Part shown: piece by piece, positions 1-6,782 of the stretch | Layout: each line of letters begins with the position of its first letter | Numbering within the stretch: position 1 is the first letter of the stretch | Assembly (NCBI GenBank): GCA_965205255.1 | Contig: OZ242051.1 | Location: 1,302,001 to 1,366,000 of the forward strand | Direction of reading: 5' to 3' | Source: G965205255 sp965205255 | GTDB taxonomy: Bacteria; Pseudomonadota; Gammaproteobacteria; Pseudomonadales; Endozoicomonadaceae | Length of the DNA: 64,000 nucleotides | Program-made: the position numbers and the translations under genes | Notes under the pieces: model-generated | Seen by the model: the letters and a program-made list of their open reading frames with translations, nothing else | The model's database searches: none | What the model was told of the DNA's origin: nothing

Positions 1-78
1 ATTTTTTTTGTGCACAATGCGTAGATTTATGGATTGAATCCGGCCACCGTTCTTGCCCTGTATGTAGAGGTAAGTAGC

Positions 79-139
79 ACATAACGCTTGATTCAAGGAC
101 ACCGCCACCGGCGGTGTCCCTTGGAATCATTTGTTATGT
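79..139 (-). other. attC site 1 (leftmost)
   Basis: R'' box acataac and R' box gttatgt bracket a palindrome with a GC-rich core (gacaccgcc/ggcggtgtc). It closes the cassette holding the avidin-like gene. The array probably continues to the left of the window. Confidence 0.88.
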
Positions 140-211
140 ACTTTGTCCGAGCCTTCTTTGTTTTTTAACACCTGAATTCAAGGCTTATAAAATATTTTCT
201 AGGCCAAATTC

Positions 212-667
212 TTATGACTTAACTGGGAGATATGTTGATGCACCTGCTTGATTATGCTCATTGCCAATATTTACAACGGGTAGACTTTTTAGTGTTAGAA
301 ATTTGATTGCTGGGACTCCTTGAGAATTAGTGTTGCAGATTCCGTTGAAGCTTGAAATATTTTCATCTGGCCACTTAATTGTAACTGCTATCGATGTGAC
401 TGCTGATTGAAGTGGCTTGTGACGTATGCTTTTCTTATAATTTCCAACATACCCAATAACTTCAGAAGGGTATTTGTTATGGTAATGAAGGCTGCGTGGG
501 GGCTTAAGTTTTCCTGTTATAGATCCACTAGATTCATCTATTTTTTGAATATAAAGAATCGCTCCTAGTTCATTTTTCCATTTCCCAACCATATTACTAC
601 AATTTTGAGCTGTAGTTGTTTGAGAAAAAACGAGAAAAAGTAACAGTATTGATGTGTAATACTTCAT
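212..667 (-). CDS. Avidin-like secreted protein
   Basis: About 152 residues with an N-terminal signal peptide (hydrophobic run ILLLFLVF, likely cut after TTTAQ). The mature N-terminus (CSNMVGKWKNELG) aligns with avidin CSLTGKWTNDLGS, and a later segment (TIKWPDENISSFNGIC) aligns with avidin TVNWKFSESTTVFTGQC, including the two cysteines that form the avidin disulfide. These are strand landmarks of the avidin barrel. The first biotin-contact Asn of the KWxNxLG segment is kept, the following Ser is Ala, and the avidin Trp of the WLLRS strand is not kept, so biotin binding is uncertain. Start taken at MKYYTS; a start 12 bases upstream is possible. It is a single-gene integron cassette. A biotin-synthesis operon lies 29 kb away. 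Confidence 0.72.
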   Translation of the reverse strand: MKYYTSILLLFLVFSQTTTAQNCSNMVGKWKNELGAILYIQKIDESSGSITGKLKPPRSLHYHNKYPSEVIGYVGNYKKSIRHKPLQSAVTSIAVTIKWPDENISSFNGICNTNSQGVPAIKFLTLKSLPVVNIGNEHNQAGASTYLPVKS

Positions 668-837
668 TTCGCATACCATTATATAGACTAGATAGAAAGG
701 GTAAGTATAGATCTAATAATGTAATGTGGCTAAGCATAATGGATTATGTATTTATGCCTTGGACGCAGGTGTGCTTAATACCGTGCTTGTCGATGTAGAA
801 TAGTATGAGTGTTTTGAAATTTCGGAAACATGCTTGC

Positions 838-897
838 ACATAACGCTAAGCTAAACGGCGCACGATAGCGCGTCCTTGCTTAAGCGACTTGTTATGT
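838..897 (-). other. attC site 2
   Basis: acataac...gttatgt boxes around an imperfect palindrome (gctaagc/gcttaagc with cgcacgatagcgcg loop). It is the 3' end of the small membrane protein cassette. Confidence 0.87.
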
Positions 898-898
898 G

Positions 899-1162
899 TT
901 ATTCCCTTTCTTTTATCAAACCTTTTTTGTAACTCCACTCACCAATCAACCACAGAACCACACCATACGCTATTCCAGCAACAATCCAAAGAGTACAGTG
1001 AGTAATGGCGACCCGTGAAGTAAAACCGTCCGCAAAAGGCTTGTTGATAAATGACATGATAAAAAGCATAAAGATACCCCAGGTTAACCCTTTCGTTACA
1101 ACAAAATAAACAATGCCTTTCGATCTTATCTTTTTCCAACTTTCTACTTTTCTGTTACTCAT
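899..1162 (-). CDS. Small membrane protein, unknown function
   Basis: 87 residues with two predicted membrane segments (about 17-40, GIVYFVVTKGLTWGIFMLFI, and 52-72, ITHCTLWIVAGIAYGVVLWL) and charged ends (N-terminal RKVESWKKIRSK, C-terminal YKKGLIKERE). It is the only gene between attC sites 2 and 3, is on the usual cassette strand, and its stop abuts the attC R' box. I do not recognise a family. Confidence 0.6.
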   Translation of the reverse strand: MSNRKVESWKKIRSKGIVYFVVTKGLTWGIFMLFIMSFINKPFADGFTSRVAITHCTLWIVAGIAYGVVLWLIGEWSYKKGLIKERE

Positions 1163-1186
1163 TCAAGATCCCTAAGTTTTGGTAAC

Positions 1187-1247
1187 ACATAACGCTTGGT
1201 TCAGGTGCGCCGCCGCAGGCGGAGTCACCTAGAACCACTTGTTAGGT
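1187..1247 (-). other. attC site 3
   Basis: acataac...gttaggt boxes with the arms ggttcaggtgcgcc/gtcacctagaacc. The unequal outer boxes are as expected when R' derives from the neighbouring cassette after recombination. Confidence 0.88.
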
Positions 1248-1337
1248 GCGCTGTCGCAATGGTTAGCAGATTTAACATAATTACAGTTTTTAATAAATAA
1301 ATTATGCCCATATATTAAACCATTTGGAGACCTGCTC

Positions 1338-2093
1338 ATGAATATAGATGGAATCAAGTTACCAACATCATGTTTAGGTGCTAATAGTAAAGAGTCTGAA
1401 GAATCTGTAGTTTTCAATCGACCAGTAAGTTTAAAAAAATTATGTAAATCTTTTTTAAAAACAAATATTTCAGATATAAGGGTTGAGAGAAAGAAGAAAA
1501 TTATAGATCAAGGTACTGCTTCTAAGGTTGAGATTTTCCCTTTACATGTGAATGACACTGAATTTGATTTTATAGATCGAAAGCTCGGCTGCGACCTATT
1601 AAGTTTAAAATCTAAATTTGTATCATTTACACCTGATGATTGACAGTTTCAGGGTTGGCAACTCGATGCTAAAGTCAGACTTTCTAAAATTTTATCGAAT
1701 GGATTTGAAACAGAATGCACTGTAATACGAACTGAACTTCCAAACTATGGTGGAGGAAATTGCCACAATTTTGTGAATTATGTTGTTTTTGGATTCTCAA
1801 AACAAGAAGAGTTTTCATCAAATCGCTGGTTTCAAAATGCCCCGTTCTGTGAAGTTTTACCATATGAAAAAACTCATCTTAAATGGGGTGATATTGTTCA
1901 ATTAATGAAAGATGGAGAATTAAAACATAGTTTGATATTTATAAATGATGGATTGTTTATCAGTAAAATAGGCTTCAATTTGAATATTTATGCCCAAGAT
2001 TTAGCAATGTCTAAAGCAGATTATCCATGCGATGATATTAGAGTTGTCAGAAGAACCACAAATCACCCTCTCATTTGGAAGAAAGAGTTTTAA
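1338..2093 (+). pseudogene. Split gene with in-frame TGA; possible papain-fold hydrolase
   Basis: An open frame from ATG 1338 stops at TGA 1641-1643 but continues in the same frame to TAA 2091-2093. Read through, this is about 251 residues. The second half has GGGNCHNFV followed by KHSLIFINDG, a Cys then His arrangement like NlpC/P60 or CHAP papain-fold hydrolases (GDIVQLM...HS.IFI). This is a weak resemblance only. The gene lies on the strand opposite to most cassette genes. Its last 200 bases (from about 1893) recur at 4478-4700. Either a recent nonsense mutation has killed it, or the downstream half starts independently. Confidence 0.6.
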
Positions 2094-2105
2094 TACTCTT
2101 CAAGC

Positions 2106-2166
2106 ACCTAACGCCAAATTCAGCGGCTGGGCCGCAGGCACAGTCCGCTGGAATTTTTTGTTAGGT
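2106..2166 (-). other. attC site 4
   Basis: acctaac...gttaggt boxes; the arms aattcagcgg/ccgctggaatt match those of the attC sites at 5361 and 9139. Confidence 0.88.
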
Positions 2167-2266
2167 GCGATAACACATATGTTAAAACGATAATAAACGT
2201 TTTCTCTTAAATAGCGTCTATTAGATTTAGGCTGATTCAAATAACAATCTACTGGAGTAAATTAAT

Positions 2267-3001
2267 ATGGATATATCTGAAAAACCACTTAACCCACCGA
2301 TTAATGATGACTTCTTGCATAAAGGAAGACAACATGATGCTGAAGCTAGATTTTTAGGCGTGGGTGTTACAGTTTATAGTCCTGAGCCACAAATTGAAAT
2401 AAAGAAAAATGACAACTTAGGGCCCTCCATTACTGAGCGTTTTTCTGTCCTATTTTCTCAACTCAATAACCCAGATGGTGTTAGGGAAATGATAGGAAAG
2501 TCATTTTCAGACAATGATACATCTACAGCTAAAAGGCTGTTATCAATCTATGGTGTCAAATCACTTTCTGAGTGCACATGCCCATTTATCTTTCAAGATA
2601 TAACATACCCTGATATAAGTCCTTTTGCTCTTGCATGCAGAACTGGCAATCTGGATATTGTTAGAGCTTTATACATAGATCAAAAACAGCTAGATCAAGG
2701 ATTCGATGCTATTGGTGGAACTAATGGGCGTACACCTCTGATGCTTGCAACGATGAAAGGGCATGTTGAAGTAGTAAGACAACTACTTGAATGGGGAGCA
2801 GACCCTCAAGTTGTTGATAGTGTTGATGCCTGTGTCGAGGAAATAAACTATGCCTTTAACAGGGGAATTATATGTACTGAAATCGATGATTTGTTAAAAA
2901 TACACCGAGAAAAAAATGGGTTACCAAAATTTAAACATAAAGGTTCTGCTGTAGTTTATGGTAATGAGCAAACAGGTACAAATAGTTGCAGAGTTCAATA
3001 G
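2267..3001 (+). CDS. Ankyrin-repeat protein
   Basis: 244 residues. Around residues 120-190 there are two ankyrin-type repeats: SPFALACRTGNLDIVRALY and GRTPLMLATMKGHVEVVRQ followed by LLEWGADP. The N-terminal 100 residues and the C-terminal tail are not recognised, and no signal peptide is seen. Ankyrin repeats are protein-binding modules, often found in proteins of host-associated bacteria; a host target is inference only. The gene is alone between attC sites 4 and 5 and reads opposite to the normal cassette direction, so it should need its own promoter. A 100-nt leader precedes the start. Confidence 0.78.
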   Translation: MDISEKPLNPPINDDFLHKGRQHDAEARFLGVGVTVYSPEPQIEIKKNDNLGPSITERFSVLFSQLNNPDGVREMIGKSFSDNDTSTAKRLLSIYGVKSLSECTCPFIFQDITYPDISPFALACRTGNLDIVRALYIDQKQLDQGFDAIGGTNGRTPLMLATMKGHVEVVRQLLEWGADPQVVDSVDACVEEINYAFNRGIICTEIDDLLKIHREKNGLPKFKHKGSAVVYGNEQTGTNSCRVQ

Positions 3002-3010
3002 AATGTAAGC

Positions 3011-3067
3011 ACCTAATGCCCCCATCAAGCGCCGCCGAAGGCGGTCGCTTGGATGGGGTTGTTATGC
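3011..3067 (-). other. attC site 5
   Basis: acctaat...gttatgc boxes; the R'' triplet is AAT rather than AAC. The arms cccccatcaagc/cttggatgggg resemble the attC at 14294. Confidence 0.82.
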
Positions 3068-3078
3068 GCGATTCTAAT

Positions 3079-3477
3079 TTATGCAGACCATTCTCTATTT
3101 TGCAGGACTACTCTATAACCGTCGATAGCTTCAAATGTTTTACCAACTTCATCCCAGTAACTATTGTATGAACTTACTTCTTTGAAACCTACTTCTTTCA
3201 TTCTTAGGCAACAGCTATTCCAAGTTCCGAATTCTGTGAAATAGAATACGATTAAATTAACTTTTGTTGGAGCCTTACCAACAGTCGCGCCTACATGGTG
3301 AGTAAATTCGAGATGATAAATGTGCTTTGGGTGACCGATTATTGATCCATTAAACCCATTATGCCCCTCAAAACTTCCTAAGAGTTTAAAACCAAGACCA
3401 TCATCGTGCATTGTTGTAATTTCGATTAAATTATCTGTAGGTCTTGCTATTCTCACTTTTGAAGATTCTGGAATCAT
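3079..3477 (-). CDS. VOC-superfamily (YycE-like) protein
   Basis: 132 residues. The C-terminal YWDEVGKTFEAIDGYRVV followed by LQNREWS is characteristic of YycE-like members of the vicinal oxygen chelate (glyoxalase/bleomycin-resistance) superfamily, and HHVG in the middle is a typical strand-start metal-ligand position. The substrate is unknown. It is a single-gene cassette on the usual strand between attC 5 and the collapsed site at 3497. Confidence 0.7.
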   Translation of the reverse strand: MIPESSKVRIARPTDNLIEITTMHDDGLGFKLLGSFEGHNGFNGSIIGHPKHIYHLEFTHHVGATVGKAPTKVNLIVFYFTEFGTWNSCCLRMKEVGFKEVSSYNSYWDEVGKTFEAIDGYRVVLQNREWSA

Positions 3478-3496
3478 TACATTCTCTCTGATTCGT

Positions 3497-3525
3497 AAAA
3501 CGCATAACAGTGGATTATGCGTTTT
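3497..3525. other. Collapsed attC-like hairpin
   Basis: A perfect 11-bp inverted repeat (aaaacgcataa / ttatgcgtttt) with a 7-nt loop lies exactly where an attC should separate two cassettes. It keeps the R-box-like gcataac but lacks the central palindrome, so it looks like an attC reduced by internal deletion. It could also act as a small terminator. Confidence 0.5.
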
Positions 3526-3534
3526 TCATGAATA

Positions 3535-3891
3535 TTAGCTATTAATATCATCCAGTGTATCTCCATCGATACGATGAGTGTTTGTTGTGTAATAAGCTAG
3601 GCTATATTCGAAGTTCAACGAAAAATATAAGCTTTGTTTAAGGTGGAGCTTTATTGCTCGTTCTAACTCACAACTTAAGTTTAATGTGAACTCTTTATCT
3701 CGGTGAGGCTTAGTTAATAAAGATATTGTAACGAGAATGTGGGTATATTTATACTCAGAGCAAGGATAAGCTCTTGATTTACATTCACCGGCACTTGAGT
3801 CTTTTTTATTAATGATACTTTCTATAACATCAAAAACTTCTTTCGTGTCTATATCCAAGTTATCGGAATACTTAATTTCTACATGAGGCAT
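3535..3891 (-). CDS. 5-carboxymethyl-2-hydroxymuconate isomerase-like protein
   Basis: 118 residues. The N-terminus MPHVEIKYSDNL matches the CHMI family (tautomerase superfamily, PF02962), including the catalytic Pro after the initiator Met. The length and the later region (HILVTISLLTKPHRDKEFTLN) also fit. Family enzymes isomerise muconate intermediates of homoprotocatechuate breakdown, but no pathway genes are nearby, so the native substrate is open. It is a single-gene cassette in the usual orientation. Confidence 0.7.
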   Translation of the reverse strand: MPHVEIKYSDNLDIDTKEVFDVIESIINKKDSSAGECKSRAYPCSEYKYTHILVTISLLTKPHRDKEFTLNLSCELERAIKLHLKQSLYFSLNFEYSLAYYTTNTHRIDGDTLDDINS

Positions 3892-3910
3892 ATGAATACA
3901 CTCCTTGAAC

Positions 3911-3970
3911 GCATAACGTTAAGCTTTGGAGCTACGCGATAGCGTAGTCCCTAACAGCGCCTTGTTATGT
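3911..3970 (-). other. attC site 6
   Basis: gcataac...gttatgt boxes with a symmetric core gctacgcgatagcgtagt. Confidence 0.86.
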
Positions 3971-3976
3971 GCTGAA

Positions 3977-4323
3977 CTACCCAAAGAAACAAGCATTAGC
4001 ATCCTCACCTACAACGGCCAAAAACTCTTCGAAGTACTTTACCGTTGGCACTGGAGTATAACTATGCCACTTTAAATCTTGTCGCTGCCAATATATCTTC
4101 CACAGCTTCTCTTTTTTTACATACGTTGCTTTCGCAAACGGGCTTTCCATTTTTTTTCTGGATTATTCCACAGTGGCCTGATTTCAACTAATTCTACACT
4201 TTGATTTTCGATTCTATAACCAAAATCCAGTTTATTTCGTATATGTGCAGGCGGTCTGCGCTCTTTGAGAAACTTCTTAACCTCCCTCTCACATCTCTTA
4301 ACTTCAAATTCACTTATTGCCAT
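3977..4323 (-). pseudogene. DUF3024-like gene with homopolymer frameshift
   Basis: The first 60 codons (from ATG 4323) contain FEVKRCEREVKKFL and VEIRPLWNNPEKK. At an A8 run on the minus strand (4152-4159) the frame is lost and the protein ends early at 68 residues. One more A would join a second frame reading KATYVKKEKLWKIYW then QRQDLKWHSYTPVPTV, ending in TAG at 3977. Together they match the DUF3024 family layout (EIRPxW...KIYWxRxDxKWHxY). It is a single-gene cassette. This may be a true mutation, a sequencing indel, or transcriptional slippage. Confidence 0.7.
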
Positions 4324-4347
4324 CTGCTGTGTTTAATCCTCGCAAGC

Positions 4348-4414
4348 ACATAACGCCTCGAGAACCGGTTGGCAAAGCGCAGCTTTTACGATCCGGTTGA
4401 TTGCCTTGTTATAT
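4348..4414 (-). other. attC site 7
   Basis: acataac...gttatat boxes. It is almost identical internally to the attC at 10280 (arms aaccggttggcaaagcgcag / gatccggttgattgcc). Confidence 0.88.
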
Positions 4415-4687
4415 CATTCATTTAACCAAGCTATAGCATCACTTTCATTGTCAAAAAATTTGATATCTCCAGCAATTGTTCAATTAATGAAAGATGGAGA
4501 ATTAAAACATAGTTTGATATTTATAAATGATGGATTGTTTATCAGTAAAATAGGCTTCAATTTGAATATTTATGCCCAAGATTTAGCAATGTCTAAAGCA
4601 GATTATCTATGCGATGATATTAGAGTTGTCAGAAGAACCACAAATCACCCTCTCATTTGGAAGAAAGAGTTTTAATACTCTTCAAGC
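4415..4687. pseudogene. Chimeric cassette: SpoIIAA-like gene tail joined to papain-like gene tail
   Basis: Bases 4415-4478 repeat 10347-10410, the 3' end of the minus-strand SpoIIAA-like gene. Bases 4478-4700 repeat about 1893-2115, the 3' half of the plus-strand split gene, with one visible coding change. The switch is at a short shared aat/att. Neither gene is complete. An apparent 92-codon plus-strand frame (4397-4675) is created by the fusion and starts inside the attC, so I do not treat it as a real gene. Confidence 0.8.
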
Positions 4688-4742
4688 ACCTAACGCCTGC
4701 TTAATAGGCGCCGAAGGCGTCACCTGGATTTTTTTGTTAGGT
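4688..4742 (-). other. attC site 8
   Basis: acctaac...gttaggt boxes with the core taggcgccgaaggcgtcacc. Confidence 0.87.
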
Positions 4743-4777
4743 GAATTTTTAGGGTAATTTACGATCTAGTTGACCAA

Positions 4778-5266
4778 TCAGACGGTTTCTATTCTGACTG
4801 AAGTTAAAGGCTGATTTCTAAGAATTGCTTTAGTAACTAACCGCCCTACAAAATAGCCTATCGCCATGCCACCAAGAACGTATATATCGCTTGATGGCAG
4901 GTGTGTGGCACCATGCAGAATGCCGGCAGATACAGCACCAGCCATAGCTAAAGCTGTTGTTTTTATATTTCGTTTTGAAATTATTAAACCGGTGATGCCT
5001 AGAATTGCAGCACTATCAACGCCTCTGCAAAAATATGCACCTATTGCACAGCAGACAGCTGCTGCAATATTTCTTTTGGCTTCTGTTTTTGTAACAGACC
5101 AGCCTAAAAATGATCCAATTGCTCCACCTATAATAGGAGTAAGTATTTGATGCTTCTCTAACTCAACTGTATTAAGTGCAACTCCTGTAGCAACAACTCC
5201 TCCTACAATACAAACAGCATTCACCAACCCACTACATTTAAAGTTCATGTCATTTCTTCCTAACAA
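4778..5266 (-). CDS. Multi-pass membrane protein, unknown
   Basis: 162 residues, mostly hydrophobic and Gly/Ala-rich, with five or six likely membrane segments (for example NAVCIVGGVVATGVAL, ILTPIIGGAIGSFLGW, AAAVCCAIGAYF, YVLGGMAIGYFVGRLV). The start may be the ATG at 5266 or, six codons later, at 5248 (MNFKC). It is a single-gene cassette on the usual strand. The glycine-zipper-like segments may indicate oligomerisation, but I recognise no family. Confidence 0.55.
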   Translation of the reverse strand: MLGRNDMNFKCSGLVNAVCIVGGVVATGVALNTVELEKHQILTPIIGGAIGSFLGWSVTKTEAKRNIAAAVCCAIGAYFCRGVDSAAILGITGLIISKRNIKTTALAMAGAVSAGILHGATHLPSSDIYVLGGMAIGYFVGRLVTKAILRNQPLTSVRIETV

Positions 5267-5360
5267 ATGTTTTTCTAATTAATCATTTGATAGAAAAATT
5301 GATTACAAGTTTCAAAAATTATTTTATTGAATTCAACTATTTCTTTTGGATGAACTGTTC

Positions 5361-5417
5361 ACCTAACGCCAAATTCAGCGGCTGCCGAAAGCAGTCCTCT
5401 GGAATTTTTTGTTAGGT
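5361..5417 (-). other. attC site 9
   Basis: acctaac...gttaggt boxes. Its interior differs at only one visible base from the attC at 9139, which also precedes a Fic gene end. Confidence 0.88.
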
Positions 5418-5524
5418 TCTGTCCTCACTATATGAAAGAAATAGTTTTGCACCAGCTTGTTGAGCAGTTGTTATTTCTGAACATGAGCACGCATCTGTTA
5501 TGTTTGGATTATTCCTTATGGTCG
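5418..5524 (-). pseudogene. 3' remnant of a Fic-gene cassette, cut by an IS
   Basis: These bases repeat the end of the Fic gene at about 9196-9302 with only a few differences. Only the last 30 or so codons remain before the IS3-family element begins at about 5525. The Fic catalytic motif is absent. The rest of this cassette copy is missing: the other side of the IS carries the F-box/WD40 gene instead. Confidence 0.8.
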
Positions 5525-5540
5525 GGTAATCCCCCCATTA

Positions 5541-6386
5541 TTAACCGCTTTCAAAAGTAGAATTCAATTGCTCAAGTTTCTGTTTTGGGGTTATTCCGCC
5601 TAAAGCCATATTAGGCCTTTCATTGTTGTATTGCCAGAGCCATTGTGTTGCCGTTTCTCTGGCGTGATCCAGTGATTCAAACAAATGTTGATTCAGCCAT
5701 TCATGTCTGACAGTTCTGTTGTATCTTTCCACATAAGCATTTTGTTGTGGCTTGCCCGGTTGAATATATTGCAGCACAATACCTTTTTTCTTTGCCCATT
5801 GACGTATCTCAATACTGATATACTCCGGACCATTGTCGCATCGAATCCTTGATGGCTGACCTCGCCATGTCATAATACGTTCCAACGTTCGAATAACTCT
5901 TAAAGAAGGTAATGAATGATCCACTTCAATACCCAAACCTTCACGGTTGCAGTCATCCAGAACATTAAACGTCCTGAAGTTTTTTCCTGTTGCCAGTGTA
6001 TCCTGCATAAAGTCCATTGACCAGGAATTATTGATATTTGCAGGGACCTCTAATCTTTCTGGCTTATCTCGTTTTAATCGCCGTTTAGGTTTGATCCGTA
6101 GATTCAATGCAAGCTCGCAATAAATACGGTAAACCCGCTTATGATTATATGGACAGCCTTGAACATTACGCAGATATAAAAAGCACAAACCAAAACCCCA
6201 TGTGCGGTGTTCATTAGTCAGGCGCATTAGTTCATTGGCTATGAGTTCATTATCTGAACTCAGTACAGACTTGTACCGATAGCAGGTTTCACTGATTTTA
6301 AAGCAGCAACATGCCGTTCGTATACTGATGTGACGTTTGTTTACTGCCCTTTGTGCCAGTACCTTTCTTTGACAGGGCTTTACCAC
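5541..6386 (-). CDS. IS3-family transposase OrfB
   Basis: 281 residues with an rve integrase core: WSMDFMQDTL holds the first catalytic Asp, RCDNGPEYIS the second, and YVERYNRTVRHEWLN surrounds the catalytic Glu. An N-terminal HTH_21-like region contains ERxxxHRTWGFGLCF-like residues. It overlaps OrfA by 7 bases in another frame, so the full transposase is probably made as an OrfA-OrfB product by programmed -1 frameshifting. It appears intact and possibly active. Confidence 0.9.
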   Translation of the reverse strand: MVKPCQRKVLAQRAVNKRHISIRTACCCFKISETCYRYKSVLSSDNELIANELMRLTNEHRTWGFGLCFLYLRNVQGCPYNHKRVYRIYCELALNLRIKPKRRLKRDKPERLEVPANINNSWSMDFMQDTLATGKNFRTFNVLDDCNREGLGIEVDHSLPSLRVIRTLERIMTWRGQPSRIRCDNGPEYISIEIRQWAKKKGIVLQYIQPGKPQQNAYVERYNRTVRHEWLNQHLFESLDHARETATQWLWQYNNERPNMALGGITPKQKLEQLNSTFESG

Positions 6387-6646
6387 TTTTTTTCGATAGC
6401 CTCCTGAAGAATATCTGCTTTCAATCGCTCTTCAGCATACATCTTTTTTAAACGCCGGTTTTCTTCTTCCAGTGTCTTAAACTGCTTCATCAGCGAAACA
6501 TCCATACCACCGTATTTTGCTCGCCATTTATAAAATGTTGCTTCGCTCATCCCATGTTTGCGACATATTTCAGCCACTGGCAAACCATTTTCACTTTCTT
6601 TCAGGATGTTAATAATCTGTGTTTCAGTAAAACGTGACTTCTTCAT
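6380..6646 (-). CDS. IS3-family transposase OrfA
   Basis: 88 residues beginning MKKSRFTETQIINILKE, with an HTH (VAEICRKHGMSEATFYKWRA) and a leucine-zipper-like tail (LEEENRRLKKMY). This is typical of the IS407/IS51 type OrfA that binds the IS ends. It overlaps the OrfB frame. Confidence 0.9.
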   Translation of the reverse strand: MKKSRFTETQIINILKESENGLPVAEICRKHGMSEATFYKWRAKYGGMDVSLMKQFKTLEEENRRLKKMYAEERLKADILQEAIEKKW

Positions 6647-6782
6647 CGCAGACCTCTTTTCTCATTTCTTAACAGTCTACTTTTAAATACGGTTATTTTC
6701 TGGGGGGATTACCACAAGATTTACTCAAAAGATGAGCAGTTACAACATTTTCTGAATATCACTGGTAGAAGAGGATATAACT

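Larger units (their letters stand above)
5525..6713 (-). mobile_element. IS3-family element (IS407-like group)
   Basis: About 1.19 kb bounded by inverted ends ggtaatcccccca (left) and tggggggattacc (right), with two overlapping transposase frames. The flanks (tcgg left, acaa right) show no target duplication, although the group usually leaves a 4-bp one. The element has therefore probably recombined or deleted flanking DNA since insertion. It joins a truncated Fic cassette to the F-box/WD40 gene. Confidence 0.88.

Noticed and set aside
4397..4675. 92-codon plus-strand frame
   Set aside because: It starts in an attC and is created by the fusion of two gene tails; its first part is antisense to a SpoIIAA-like gene.
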